Assembly (NCBI RefSeq): GCF_015355755.1 | Contig: NZ_JACVEE010000005.1 | Location: 186,001 to 250,000, forward strand | Source of the DNA: Nocardia sp. XZ_19_385 | GTDB taxonomy: Bacteria > Actinomycetota > Actinomycetes > Mycobacteriales > Mycobacteriaceae | Direction of reading: 5' to 3' | DNA length: 64,000 nucleotides | Part shown: positions 37,583-46,685 of the stretch, in pieces | How the letters are laid out: the number at the start of each line of letters is the position of its first letter | Numbering within the stretch: the stretch's first letter is position 1 | Made by a program: the position numbers and the translations under genes | Notes under the pieces: model-generated | Told to the model about the DNA's origin: nothing | The model's input: only the letters and a program-made list of their open reading frames with translations | Databases searched by the model: none

Positions 37583-39183
37583 TGCGCGTGATGGCACAGA
37601 TCGCGATGGTGATGAATCTCGACAAATGCATCGGCTGCCATACCTGCTCGGTGACCTGCAAGCAGACCTGGACCAACCGTTCCGGCATGGAGTACGTCTG
37701 GTTCAACAATGTGGAAACCCGTCCGGGACAAGGGTATCCGCGTCGGTACGAGGATCAGGAGCAGTGGAAGGGCGGCTGGACGCTGAACCGGCGCGGCAAG
37801 CTCAAGCTCAAGCAGGGCTCACGCCTGTGGAAGCTGGCCAGCCTGTTCGCCAACCCGGTGCTGCCCACCGTGCGCGACTACTACGAGCCGTGGACCTACG
37901 ACTACCGCAACCTCACCGACGCGCCGCTGGGCGACGACTATCCGGTCGCGCCGCCGCGCTCGCTGATCACCGACAAGCCGATGTCGGTGCAATGGTCGGC
38001 CAACTGGGACGACAACCTGGGCGGTGCGGCCGAGCACGGGCAAGAGGACCCGAACGTGGTGAAGATGCGCGAGGAGGTGGGCGAGAAGATTCGCTTCACC
38101 TTCGAGGAAAGTTTCATGTTCTACCTGCCGCGCATCTGCGAGCACTGCCTCAACCCGGCCTGTGTCGCGGCCTGCCCGTCGGGGGCGATCTACAAGCGCG
38201 CCGAGGACGGCATCGTGCTGGTCGATCAGGACCAGTGCCGTGGCTGGCGACAGTGCGTCACCGGCTGCCCGTACAAGAAGATCTACTTCAACCACAAGAC
38301 CGGCAAGGCCGAGAAGTGCACCTTCTGCTACCCGCGCGTGGAGGTCGGCCTGCCCACCGTGTGCTCGGAGACCTGCGTCGGGCGGCTGCGCTACCTCGGC
38401 GTCATGCTCTACGACGCCGACAAGATCACCGTCGCGGCGGCAACCAAGGATGAAAAGCAGCTCTACCAAGCACAATTGGAGTGCTTCCTCGATCCCGCTG
38501 ATCCGACTGTGCGGCGCGCCGCCGAACGCGACGGCATCTCACGCGAGTGGCTCGATGCCGCCCAGCGCTCCCCGGTGCACGCGCTGATCAGCAAGTACAA
38601 GGTGGCGTTGCCGCTGCATCCGGAATACCGGACCATGCCGATGGTCTGGTACATCCCGCCGTTGTCTCCGGTGGTGGATGCGGTGGCCGACAGCGGATTC
38701 GACGGCGAGGACGCGGGCAACCTGTTCGGCGCGATCGATGCGCTGCGCATCCCGCTGCAATACCTGGCCGAGCTGTTCACCGCAGGCGATACCGGCCCGG
38801 TGCGCGCCAGCCTGAATCGCCTGGCCGCCATGCGATCCCACATGGCCGACATCAATCTCGGACGCACCGTCTCCGAGGAGAAGGCAGCCGCTGTCGGCAT
38901 GACCGCCGGTGAGATCGAGCAGATGTTCCACCTGCTCGCCATCGCGAAATACGAAGACCGCTATGTGATTCCGACCGCCGCCATGGCCGACGCGCACAGC
39001 TTGGAGGAGGCGGCGGTGGGGTCCGGTTGCAGCCTCGACTACGAGGGCGGACCGGGTATGTCCGAGGACGGCTCCTTCGGTGCCGGGTCCGGGCGGAAGT
39101 CGCTGCCGCTGGTGACCATCGAAAGCTTCCACGCCATGCGCAAACAGCAGACCGCGGACACGCCCGAGGAGACGCGGTCATGA
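37582..39183 (+). CDS. narH: Respiratory nitrate reductase beta subunit NarH
   Basis: 533 residues with four ferredoxin-type Cys groups: DKCIGCHTCSVTCKQTW, ICEHCLNPACVAACPSGA, DQCRGWRQCVTGCPYKK and KCTFCYPR with the later CSETCVGR. The Trp in CRGWRQC is the hallmark of the NarH 3Fe-4S site. Passes electrons from NarI heme to NarG. Start overlaps narG stop; stop overlaps narJ start. Confidence 0.98.
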   Translation: MRVMAQIAMVMNLDKCIGCHTCSVTCKQTWTNRSGMEYVWFNNVETRPGQGYPRRYEDQEQWKGGWTLNRRGKLKLKQGSRLWKLASLFANPVLPTVRDYYEPWTYDYRNLTDAPLGDDYPVAPPRSLITDKPMSVQWSANWDDNLGGAAEHGQEDPNVVKMREEVGEKIRFTFEESFMFYLPRICEHCLNPACVAACPSGAIYKRAEDGIVLVDQDQCRGWRQCVTGCPYKKIYFNHKTGKAEKCTFCYPRVEVGLPTVCSETCVGRLRYLGVMLYDADKITVAAATKDEKQLYQAQLECFLDPADPTVRRAAERDGISREWLDAAQRSPVHALISKYKVALPLHPEYRTMPMVWYIPPLSPVVDAVADSGFDGEDAGNLFGAIDALRIPLQYLAELFTAGDTGPVRASLNRLAAMRSHMADINLGRTVSEEKAAAVGMTAGEIEQMFHLLAIAKYEDRYVIPTAAMADAHSLEEAAVGSGCSLDYEGGPGMSEDGSFGAGSGRKSLPLVTIESFHAMRKQQTADTPEETRS

Positions 39184-39812
39184 AGCGGATCAGTGACGAT
39201 ATCGCGATCGTGTACCGGGTGGCGGCCGCGTGCTTGGCCTACCCGGATGCCGAATTCCGCACGGACATCGCCGAATTCGATCGGGCGCTGGGCCCGGTTC
39301 GGCATCCGGCCGCGGCCCGGCTGCGCGAATTCCTCGGCGCGACAGCGCAACTCGGTGATGATCAGCGCACCGCGGCGTACGTCGACACCTTCGACTTCAC
39401 CAATCGGCACAGCCTGTACCTGACCTGGTGGACCGACGGCGACACCCGTAATCGGGGTCAGGCGCTGGTGCGGTTCAAGGACCGCTACCGCGCGCACGGT
39501 TTCGATTTCGACGGCGACGAACTGCCCGACTATCTGCCCGCCGTCCTCGAATTCAGCGCTCTGGCCCGCACCGATGCCCTGTTACTCGAGCATCGTCCGG
39601 CCCTGGAACTGCTACGAATCGCGTTGAGCGAGAAAGACAATGCCTTCGCCCCGGTACTGACCGGGCTGTGTGAAACACTGCCCGGCCCGTCGCCCACCGA
39701 TCGTGCGCAGGCCCGCGCTATGGCGCGCAGCGGCCCGCCCCGCGAGACCGTGGGCCTCGAGCCCTACGGCCACCTCGGAATGCTTCCCCTGCTGACTGGA
39801 GACCCGCGATGA
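39180..39812 (+). CDS. narJ: Nitrate reductase assembly chaperone NarJ
   Basis: 210 residues, NarJ/TorD-type helical chaperone that binds apo-NarG for cofactor insertion. Family traits: AACLAYPDAEF at the start, YVDTFDFTNRHSLYLTWWTDGDTRNRG in the middle, and DYLPAVLEFSALA. Overlaps both neighbours by ATGA. Confidence 0.96.
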   Translation: MKRISDDIAIVYRVAAACLAYPDAEFRTDIAEFDRALGPVRHPAAARLREFLGATAQLGDDQRTAAYVDTFDFTNRHSLYLTWWTDGDTRNRGQALVRFKDRYRAHGFDFDGDELPDYLPAVLEFSALARTDALLLEHRPALELLRIALSEKDNAFAPVLTGLCETLPGPSPTDRAQARAMARSGPPRETVGLEPYGHLGMLPLLTGDPR

Positions 39813-40540
39813 GCACCTTCCTGTGGGGCGCGCTGCCCTATCTGGTCATCGGCCTGCTGGCCACCGGCCTGGCCTGGCGCTACCGCTACGACAAATTCGG
39901 CTGGACCACCCGCTCCTCGGAGCTGTATGAATCCAGGCTGCTCAACATCGCCTCGCCGATGTTCCACTACGGCATCCTGTTCGTCTTCGTGGGGCACATC
40001 ATGGGGCTGTTCATCCCGGCCGCGTGGACCGACGCGCTGCATTTCGACGAGCACGCCTACCACCTGGTCTCGCTGTTGGGAGGCACCGCGGCCGGTGTCC
40101 TGACGATCGCCGGCATCGGCATGCTGATCTATCGCCGCCGCACCAATGCTCCTGTTTTCAATGCCACCACCCGCAACGACAAGCTCATGTACGTGGTGCT
40201 GGTGGCCGCGATCTTCTCGGGTCTGTTCGCCAAGCTGACCCACTCCAGTCTCGACGAGGGCTACGACTACCGGGGCACGATCGCGCCGTGGGCGCGCAGT
40301 ATCTTCACGCTGCGTCCCGAGGTCGACCTGATGGCGCAGGCGCCGGTGGCGTTCCAGGTCCACGCGGTGATCGGGATGGCGTTGTTCGCGCTGCTGCCGT
40401 TCACCCGGCTGGTCCACATCTTCAGTGCCCCGGTGCAATACCTGTTCCGGCCCTACATCATCTACCGCTCCCGCGACCCCCGGCAGCTCGGCGAGCGCGC
40501 GCCGCAGCGCGGATGGGAACGAATCGACTCCGGACGATGA
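39809..40540 (+). CDS. narI: Nitrate reductase gamma subunit NarI (b-type cytochrome)
   Basis: 243 residues with five TM helices. Di-heme ligands H53 and H63 in helix II and H185 and H203 in helix V show the same 10- and 18-residue spacings as E. coli NarI (56/66, 187/205). Oxidises menaquinol and feeds NarH. Its stop overlaps the ATG of the sugar porter (ATGA). Confidence 0.97.
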   Translation: MSTFLWGALPYLVIGLLATGLAWRYRYDKFGWTTRSSELYESRLLNIASPMFHYGILFVFVGHIMGLFIPAAWTDALHFDEHAYHLVSLLGGTAAGVLTIAGIGMLIYRRRTNAPVFNATTRNDKLMYVVLVAAIFSGLFAKLTHSSLDEGYDYRGTIAPWARSIFTLRPEVDLMAQAPVAFQVHAVIGMALFALLPFTRLVHIFSAPVQYLFRPYIIYRSRDPRQLGERAPQRGWERIDSGR

Positions 40541-41976
40541 CCGACCAGCCCGGACTGCGGCGGCCGCACCCGGACGCCAATGCCGAACCCGGAGCCATCG
40601 GACCGAACGTCGTCTTCGTCGCCGCCGCGGCGGCCATGGGCGGCTTCCTGTTCGGCTACGACTCCTCGGTCATCAACGGCGCGGTCACCGGCATCCAGTC
40701 CGACTTCGGCGTCTCCTCGGCCACCATGGGATTCATCGTGGCCGCGGCGCTGCCGGGTGCGGCCGCCGGTGCGCTGAGCGCGGGCTGGCTGGCCGACCGC
40801 TGGGGACGCACCCGGGTGATGCAGCTCAGTGCGCTGTTGTTCGCGATCAGCGGTCTGGGCAGCATGTTCGCTTTCGGGGACACCGATCTGACGGTGTGGC
40901 GCTTCGCCGGCGGGGTCGCCATCGGCGCGGCCTCGGTGGTCGCGCCCGCCTACATCGCCGAGGTCGCGCCGCCGGCCTATCGCGGGCGGCTGGCTTCGTT
41001 CCAGCAGTTGGCGATCGTGCTGGGCATCGCGCTCTCCGCACTGGTCAACTACCTGATCAATATGGCGGCGGGCGGGTCGAACGACGCTGATCTGCACGGA
41101 CTTTCGGCCTGGCGCTGGATGCTGGGCGCCGAGGTGGTGCCCGCCGTGGTCTACGGCGCCATGGCATTCCTGATTCCGGAGTCGCCGCGCTACCTGATCG
41201 CCAACGGGCGGGAGGACGAGGCCCGCAAGGTACTCGCGGATGTGGAGAACGACGATCCGGCCCACCTGGACAGGCGCGTGGACGAAATCCGTACCGCCAT
41301 GACCGGTGAAGTCCGTTCGGGGCCAAAGGACCTGCTCAGCCATTCCCGTGGCGTGCTGCTGCCCATCGTGTGGATCGGTATCGGGGTGTCGGCGCTACAG
41401 CAGCTCGTGGGCATCAACGTGATCTTCTATTACTCGTCGCTGCTGTGGCAGCAGGTCGGCATCGATACCTCGAATTCGCTGCTGGTGTCGATGATTTCCT
41501 CGGTGATCAATATCGTCGGCACGTTGATCGCCATGGCCTTGGTCGACCGCGTCGGGCGTAAGCCGCTGCTGTTGGTCGGTTCGGTGGGCATGGCGGTGAC
41601 GCTGGGTCTGTGCGCGTGGATGTTCTCCTATGTCGGTGGCTCGCAGGACCATCCGTCGATGCCCAAGGTGCCCGGGACCATCGCGCTGGTTTCGGCCAAT
41701 CTGTATGTGCTGTTCTACGCGCTGTCCTGGGGCGTGGTGGTGTGGGTGCTGCTCGGTGAGATGTTCCCCAATCGCATTCGCGCCATAGCGCTTTCGGTGG
41801 CGGCGAGTGCGCAGTGGGTGGCCAACTGGCTGATCACCGTCTCGTTCCCGTCGCTGTCGGCGTGGAGCCTGTCCGGCGCGTACGGGCTGTACGCGCTCGC
41901 AGCGGTCGTCTCCATTCCGTTCGTGCGGCATCTGGTGCGCGAAACCAAGGGCCGCACACTGGAATCCATGGGTTGA
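40537..41976 (+). CDS. MFS sugar/H+ symporter
   Basis: 479 residues, 12 TM helices with sugar-porter signatures: GGFLFGYDSSVINGAV, AGWLADRWGRTRV, PESPRYLI, QQLVGINVIFYYSSLLW, VDRVGRKPLL and the terminal RETKGRTLE (PETKG-like). QQLVGIN and FYYS line the sugar site, so a hexose such as glucose is the probable substrate; this is not a NarK nitrate porter. ATG 40537 chosen for the overlap with narI, which makes it translationally coupled to the nitrate reductase operon. Confidence 0.92.
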   Translation: MTDQPGLRRPHPDANAEPGAIGPNVVFVAAAAAMGGFLFGYDSSVINGAVTGIQSDFGVSSATMGFIVAAALPGAAAGALSAGWLADRWGRTRVMQLSALLFAISGLGSMFAFGDTDLTVWRFAGGVAIGAASVVAPAYIAEVAPPAYRGRLASFQQLAIVLGIALSALVNYLINMAAGGSNDADLHGLSAWRWMLGAEVVPAVVYGAMAFLIPESPRYLIANGREDEARKVLADVENDDPAHLDRRVDEIRTAMTGEVRSGPKDLLSHSRGVLLPIVWIGIGVSALQQLVGINVIFYYSSLLWQQVGIDTSNSLLVSMISSVINIVGTLIAMALVDRVGRKPLLLVGSVGMAVTLGLCAWMFSYVGGSQDHPSMPKVPGTIALVSANLYVLFYALSWGVVVWVLLGEMFPNRIRAIALSVAASAQWVANWLITVSFPSLSAWSLSGAYGLYALAAVVSIPFVRHLVRETKGRTLESMG

Positions 41977-42002
41977 CCAGTCGAAGACAGTGGGGCGCAG
42001 TC

Positions 42003-43049
42003 CTATAGCTGCACCGCGACCTTGATGTCGTTGTGCCCGGGAGTGAAGGCGTCGGCGGCCTGCGTCAGCGGGAGCTGCCGGGTGATGAGTCCGGCCAGCC
42101 ATTCCTGATCGGCGGCGGCCAGTGCTTCGGCCGCCTGGTGGTAGTGCCGCTTGTTGGCATTGACCGACCCGAAGATCAGGTCGTTCTCCAGCACGATGTT
42201 GCGGTTCGCGGCGCCGGCGTCGAAGGTGACCGGTCGCCCGACCGGGGAAACGCCGGTGAGACAGACGATTCCGGCTGCGGCGTTGTGCGTCATGGCATCC
42301 ACGGCGACCTGCGCCGAACCGGTCGCCTCCACGATGACGTCGGGGTTGATCTTCGCGACCACCGCGGGCAGCGGGTCGCTGTGATAGGTGGCGCCCAGGG
42401 CACGCGCCATCTTCGGCTGGATCCCCTTGTCGCCCAGGGCGAGCACATGCACGTCGAGACCGCGCTGTTTGCCGATCATCGCGGCCAGCAGCCCGATCGG
42501 CCCGGCGCCGGTGACCAGCACCCGTCGATGCTCGTACCAGGCACGCGCACTGACCCGTTCGATCTGCTCCCACGCCTTGGCGACCACCGAGGCCGGTTCC
42601 ATCAGCACACCCAGGTGCCCGAGCGAAGAATCCAGTTTCACGGCGTAATCGGACTCGACGGTCCACAGCTCCGAGGCGTAGCCGTCGATTTGCTTGATCC
42701 CGCGTTCGGTGTACTCGCCGTTGCGGCACATATCGAACTCGCCGTGCGCGCACGCGCCGCACGGGACGGGATCGGGGCGGCGCACGATGCCGGCCACGAG
42801 GTCTCCAGCGGCGAATCCGCTGCCTTCCGGGGCGGTCAGCACCTTCCCGAGCGACTCGTGCCCGATCACCAGACGCTCGTGTCCGGCGGGAGCCCAGCCG
42901 GACGCACCCGCGGCGATCTCACGGTCGGTACCGCAGACGCCGAAGGCGATACCTTGAACGAGGAGGTCGCCGGGTCCGGCCACCGGGTCGGGTACCTCGG
43001 TGACCGCCAGCGATCCGGCCTGCTCGGGAACGACGGTGAGTGCACGCAT
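42003..43049 (-). CDS. Zinc-type MDR glucose 1-dehydrogenase-like enzyme
   Basis: 348 residues, medium-chain dehydrogenase fold: catalytic-zinc region GVCGTDREI and GHESLGKV, structural-zinc region PCGACAHGEFDMC, Rossmann VLVTGAGPIGLLAAMIG. The layout (PDPVPCGAC, ERGIKQIDGYA, MEPASVVAKAWEQ) matches archaeal/bacterial glucose dehydrogenases with a GlcDH C-terminal domain. Convergent to the sugar porter and divergent from gluconokinase, which supports oxidation of glucose to gluconolactone. Confidence 0.85.
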   Translation of the reverse strand: MRALTVVPEQAGSLAVTEVPDPVAGPGDLLVQGIAFGVCGTDREIAAGASGWAPAGHERLVIGHESLGKVLTAPEGSGFAAGDLVAGIVRRPDPVPCGACAHGEFDMCRNGEYTERGIKQIDGYASELWTVESDYAVKLDSSLGHLGVLMEPASVVAKAWEQIERVSARAWYEHRRVLVTGAGPIGLLAAMIGKQRGLDVHVLALGDKGIQPKMARALGATYHSDPLPAVVAKINPDVIVEATGSAQVAVDAMTHNAAAGIVCLTGVSPVGRPVTFDAGAANRNIVLENDLIFGSVNANKRHYHQAAEALAAADQEWLAGLITRQLPLTQAADAFTPGHNDIKVAVQL

Positions 43050-43102
43050 GAGACCTCGATTCCGTGTTGTCTACGCTATCGGTGGTCACGTTGTGATTTG
43101 CT

Positions 43103-43112
43103 GCAATATTGC
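43103..43112. promoter_or_regulatory. Palindrome in glucose dehydrogenase / gluconokinase divergent gap
   Basis: GCAATATTGC is a perfect 10-bp palindrome, widened by flanking GCTG/CAGC with one extra base. It lies in the 83-bp gap, 11 bp upstream of the gluconokinase ribosome site AGGAGG, and could bind a sugar-acid repressor acting on both genes. No regulator gene is adjacent. Confidence 0.4.
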
Positions 43113-43132
43113 CAGCTGCTCTAGGAGGATTC

Positions 43133-43678
43133 ATGGCAAGTGACGCAATCCGGCCATGTATCGCTGTCGTAATGGGAGTGTCGGGGTCGGGCAAGACGAC
43201 CATCGCGAACATCCTGGCCGCGCAGCTGGGCTGGGAGATGCTCGAGGGTGACGACCTGCATCCACCGGCCAACATCGCGAAGATGGCCGCGGAGCATCCA
43301 CTCACCGACGAAGACCGCTGGCCGTGGCTGGAATCGATTGCCCAGTGGATCTCGCAGCGCGTCGAAACCGGCGGATCAGCCGTCGTCACCTGCTCGGCCC
43401 TGAAACGGTCCTACCGAGATGTCTTGCGGCAAGCCATGATCGGCCACCCCGAAGCCACGCTGCTCTTCGTCTACCTGCGCGGCGCACCCGAGGAACTCCA
43501 TCGCCGGCTCGTCGCACGGCAGAACCACTACATGCACGCGTCCATGCTCGATTCCCAGCTCGCCACCCTCGAAGATCCCACCGGTGAGCCCGACACCGTC
43601 ACCATCGATATCGGCGGCACGCCGAATGAGGTCGCCGCCGCGGTCGCCGCCGCGCTCGAATCCCGCCGGGACGCCTGA
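43133..43678 (+). CDS. gntK: Gluconokinase
   Basis: 181 residues, the usual GntK length. Walker A GVSGSGKTT, LEGDDLHPPANIAKMAAEHPLTDEDRWPWL (substrate loop) and CSALKRSYRDVLR are diagnostic. It phosphorylates gluconate to 6-phosphogluconate for the pentose phosphate route. ATG 43133 follows AGGAGG by 6 nt; an in-frame start at 43109 is unlikely. Confidence 0.96.
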   Translation: MASDAIRPCIAVVMGVSGSGKTTIANILAAQLGWEMLEGDDLHPPANIAKMAAEHPLTDEDRWPWLESIAQWISQRVETGGSAVVTCSALKRSYRDVLRQAMIGHPEATLLFVYLRGAPEELHRRLVARQNHYMHASMLDSQLATLEDPTGEPDTVTIDIGGTPNEVAAAVAAALESRRDA

Positions 43679-43683
43679 AACGC

Positions 43684-44346
43684 CTACTCCTTGACGGCGT
43701 CGAAATGCAGCAGCGCGCCGGAGCGGTCGAGCTGCCGGGCTTCGAGTCCGGCAGCTCGCAGCCAGCGACCGTAGTCCTCGAGGCTGCCACTCGGGCCGAA
43801 GATGCCGGCCATCCGGAAGGCCCGCTGCACGGCCTCCGAGCGCAGTCCGGCCTCGCGCACGACGCAGGTGCCGACCAGGCGACCCCCCGGTCGCAGGCAG
43901 CGCGCGACCTCGCGCACGGCCGCCGCGGGATCCGGAAGGCAGTGAAAGCCGTTGTAGCTCACACAGATATCGAATTCGCCGTCGGTGAAAGGCAAGTGCT
44001 CGATATCCGCGATCCGAGTTTCGACGCGCACGCCCAGGCGTTGGGCGCGTTGCTCGGTTCGTTCCAGCATGGCGGTGGAGATGTCGGCCGCCACGTACCG
44101 CAACCGCTGCTGCGGGCGCAAGGCGCGCAGGGCGATACCGCCACCGCAGGGCACGTCGAGCACCGCGGTGTCGTCGGGCAGTTCGCCCAGGAAGCGCATG
44201 CTGTCGTACAGGCGGCGCGTATCGGTGCCCCATAGCGCGAAACCGCCGGGCCGGGCCAGGTACTCCCGTTCGGCTACGGCATCGTAGAGGCCCGCGAACA
44301 CCTTCCCGAACGCAGCGCCGCTCCAGGTTCCCCGTACATCCGCCAT
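43684..44346 (-). CDS. Class I SAM-dependent methyltransferase
   Basis: 220 residues. Motif I VLDVPCGGGIALRAL, motif II region YVAADISTAMLERTEQRA, LPFTDGEFDICVSYNGFHCL (motif IV) and EVARCLRPGGRLVGTCVV (post-motif) are those of UbiE/Methyltransf_11-type enzymes. ATG at 44346 has GGAGCG upstream. Convergent with gluconokinase (5-bp gap). Substrate unknown. Confidence 0.88.
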   Translation of the reverse strand: MADVRGTWSGAAFGKVFAGLYDAVAEREYLARPGGFALWGTDTRRLYDSMRFLGELPDDTAVLDVPCGGGIALRALRPQQRLRYVAADISTAMLERTEQRAQRLGVRVETRIADIEHLPFTDGEFDICVSYNGFHCLPDPAAAVREVARCLRPGGRLVGTCVVREAGLRSEAVQRAFRMAGIFGPSGSLEDYGRWLRAAGLEARQLDRSGALLHFDAVKE

Positions 44347-44468
44347 CGTCCGCTCCCGTGTTGTTGTTCGACTGTCAACTGCGGATTCTCCGGCTGTAGC
44401 GTAGGCGGATTCGGATGCCGGTGTGGAACTGCTCGGAATCAACGACGCGCACAGGCGTTGACTTGGAC

Positions 44469-45506
44469 ATGACCTCGGCGCTCTCGGGAACCCGCTTCTC
44501 CATCCTGGACCGGTCGCGCACGCGGCAAGGCCAGACCCATCCGGCGGCGCTGCGGGAGACCGTGGAGTTCGGGCAACTCGCCGAGCGCTGGGGATATCAC
44601 CGGTTCTGGGTCTCCGAGCATCACAGTGTGCCGGGGGTGGCGGGCTCCGCGCCCACCGTGCTCGCCGGGGCGGTCGCCGCGGCCACCGCGCGGATCCGGG
44701 TCGGGACCGGCGGTGTGATGCTGCCCAATCATCAACCGCTGGTGGTGGCCGAACAGTTCGGTGTGCTGGAGTCGCTGTATCCGGGCCGCATCGACATGGG
44801 ACTGGGCCGGTCGGTGGGGTTCACCGACGGGGTCCGGCGCGCGCTCGGGCACGGCAAAGGGGACGCCGAGGACTTCGACGACCAGCTGACCGAACTGCTG
44901 GGCTATTTCGACGGTGGTCAGCACGGCGTGCACGCCTGGCCCGCGGAAGGCCTGCGGGTGCCCGCCTTCCTGCTGGCCACCGGTTCCGGCGCGCAACGGG
45001 CGGCGCGTTTCGGGCTGCCGCTGGTGATCGCGGCGGTCACCGGCGAGGAAGCCATGGTGACGGCAATCGAGCAGTACCGCACCGACTTCCGCGCCGGGCC
45101 GCAGGGTGACGCTCCCTATGTCATGGTCTCGGCGTCGGTGGTCGTCGCCGATACCCGGGAGCAAGCCCGCAGGCTGCTCATGCCCGAAGCGTGGTCAGCC
45201 GCGTATTCGCGCACCCGCGGCGAATTCCCGCCGCTGCGCGCGCCCGAGGAGATCGAGCGCGAAATCATGACGGAACGTCAGCGCGGCCTCTTCGACGAGA
45301 GCATGCGCGGTCATATCCACGGCAGCGAAGACCAGGTCCTGCCCGCGCTGCGGGACCTGATCGGGCGCACCGGCGCGGACGAAATCCTGGTCCACACCAG
45401 CACTTTCGACCGCGCGGCGCGCCTCGAATCACACCGTCGGCTGGCCGCCGCGGTCGGACTGGGCGAGATGGCTTTCGGCGGCAGCGTTACCGGCCGTTCG
45501 TCGTAG
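44469..45506 (+). CDS. LLM-class flavin-dependent oxidoreductase (MsnO8-like)
   Basis: 345 residues of luciferase-like barrel: FWVSEHHSVPGVAGSAPTVL, GGVMLPNHQPLVVAEQFGVL, YPGRIDMGLGRSVGF and FLLATGSGAQRAARFGLP. The EHH and MLPNH motifs are those of the MsnO8/alkanal-monooxygenase-like FMN group. ATG 44469 is preferred because the barrel starts just after it. Substrate unknown. Overlaps the convergent NAD(P)-binding gene by 20 bp. Confidence 0.88.
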   Translation: MTSALSGTRFSILDRSRTRQGQTHPAALRETVEFGQLAERWGYHRFWVSEHHSVPGVAGSAPTVLAGAVAAATARIRVGTGGVMLPNHQPLVVAEQFGVLESLYPGRIDMGLGRSVGFTDGVRRALGHGKGDAEDFDDQLTELLGYFDGGQHGVHAWPAEGLRVPAFLLATGSGAQRAARFGLPLVIAAVTGEEAMVTAIEQYRTDFRAGPQGDAPYVMVSASVVVADTREQARRLLMPEAWSAAYSRTRGEFPPLRAPEEIEREIMTERQRGLFDESMRGHIHGSEDQVLPALRDLIGRTGADEILVHTSTFDRAARLESHRRLAAAVGLGEMAFGGSVTGRSS

Positions 45507-46152
45507 CGGCCAGCCGCGCGGCCGCGTCGGCGACGGGGGTGTCGCCGCCGGTGAGTTCGACGATGACGCGGCCGAGGCGCGGCTCGTGCAGCGCGGCGGC
45601 GAGGAAAGCCGCCACGTCGTCGCGCGGCACGGTGCCGTACTCGATGGCCGGTCCCGCGGTGACCCGGCCGGTTCCGGGATCGTCGAGCAGGGTGCCGGGC
45701 CGGACGATGAGCCAGTCGAGACCGGTGCGGGTCAGATAGACATCGGCGGTCTTCTTGATCCGCATGTAGTGCTCGAACCCGGCCGAGGTCTCGCGGTCGC
45801 GCCCGGCATCCGGGAACACCGAGACAAGCACGAATCGGGAAACTCCGGCACGGGTGGCGGCCTCGGCGGCTTTCTCCAGGCCCTTGCCGTCGATCAGCGT
45901 GGTCTGGTCGACGCCGGTGCCGTGCGCTCCGGCCGAGAACACCACCGCATCGTGCCCGGCGATCTTGGCGGCCAGCTCGTCGACGGAATCCGCGATCAGA
46001 TCCGCGGGCAGGGGAGTGGCTCCGGCCGCGCGGACGACGTCCGCCTGGCTCGGGTTGCGGTACATCCCGGTGACTTCGTCGCCGTGTTCGGTGAGCAAGC
46101 GGGTGAGCCTGCGTCCGATACCTCCGGCGGCGCCGATCTGGAAGACCTTCAT
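45487..46152 (-). CDS. NAD(P)-binding atypical SDR-like protein
   Basis: 221 residues with an N-terminal Rossmann motif QIGAAGGIGRRLTRLL, VVFSAGAHG, SRFVLVSVFP and LIVRPGTLLDDPGTG, as in YwnB/SDR-a5-type NAD(P)H-binding proteins. No catalytic YxxxK is apparent, so it may be a reductase of unusual type or a cofactor sensor. Start ATG 46152. Confidence 0.85.
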   Translation of the reverse strand: MKVFQIGAAGGIGRRLTRLLTEHGDEVTGMYRNPSQADVVRAAGATPLPADLIADSVDELAAKIAGHDAVVFSAGAHGTGVDQTTLIDGKGLEKAAEAATRAGVSRFVLVSVFPDAGRDRETSAGFEHYMRIKKTADVYLTRTGLDWLIVRPGTLLDDPGTGRVTAGPAIEYGTVPRDDVAAFLAAALHEPRLGRVIVELTGGDTPVADAAARLAATTNGR

Positions 46153-46240
46153 AAGTTCCCACTCTAGGGAACTGGCTGGACAGTCGGCGGGATTGCCGCG
46201 ATGATCGCCGGTACTTGCTATTCGATCTCGGGGTGTATTG

Positions 46241-46681
46241 ATGTCGCTGTTGCGAAAATCCGCGCTGGCCATGGTAATTCCGGCGGCCGCCGCACTGATG
46301 GTCACGGGGGCGGGGAGCGCGGCGGCGGCCCCCGATCTGTACGGCGCGATCGCGGTGCGGACCAAGGGAGTCGGCGCGGCAGCCGACTATCGCACGCAGA
46401 AGGAAGCGGACGCGGCGGCCATCAAAGCCTGTGGTGATCCGGCGCTGTGCACGGTGATGGCGCGGTTCTACAACCAGTGCGGTGCGGTGTCCGAACGCGA
46501 CATCGCCTGGCCGCTCGGTACCAGTCCGCTGTACTGGGCCGGAACCGGCGCCACGGCCGCCGACGCGCACCGGAACGCGATGTTCATGGCGGGCAATGAG
46601 CCGATCTCGGTGCCCGGGGTCTGGTGGGTCGCGCGACCGGCGTTCGTGCTGGACACCATCTGCACGTCGAACGCGGGGTGA
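46241..46681 (+). CDS. DUF4189-like secreted protein, copy A
   Basis: 146 residues with a Sec signal (cleavage near AAAA-PDLYG, residue 30). The mature domain shows the DUF4189 pattern: LYGAIAV at the start, a DAAAIKACGDPALCTVMARF core with paired Cys, WAGTGATAADAHRNAM and a final Cys. Function unknown; small exported domain common in mycolata. Four bp before a paralogue. Confidence 0.8.
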   Translation: MSLLRKSALAMVIPAAAALMVTGAGSAAAAPDLYGAIAVRTKGVGAAADYRTQKEADAAAIKACGDPALCTVMARFYNQCGAVSERDIAWPLGTSPLYWAGTGATAADAHRNAMFMAGNEPISVPGVWWVARPAFVLDTICTSNAG

Positions 46682-46685
46682 GCAG

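Noticed and set aside
40537..41976. NarK-type nitrate/nitrite transporter, suggested by position after narI
   Set aside because: Signature motifs are those of sugar porters (PESPRYLI, QQLVGIN, RETKG-type end).
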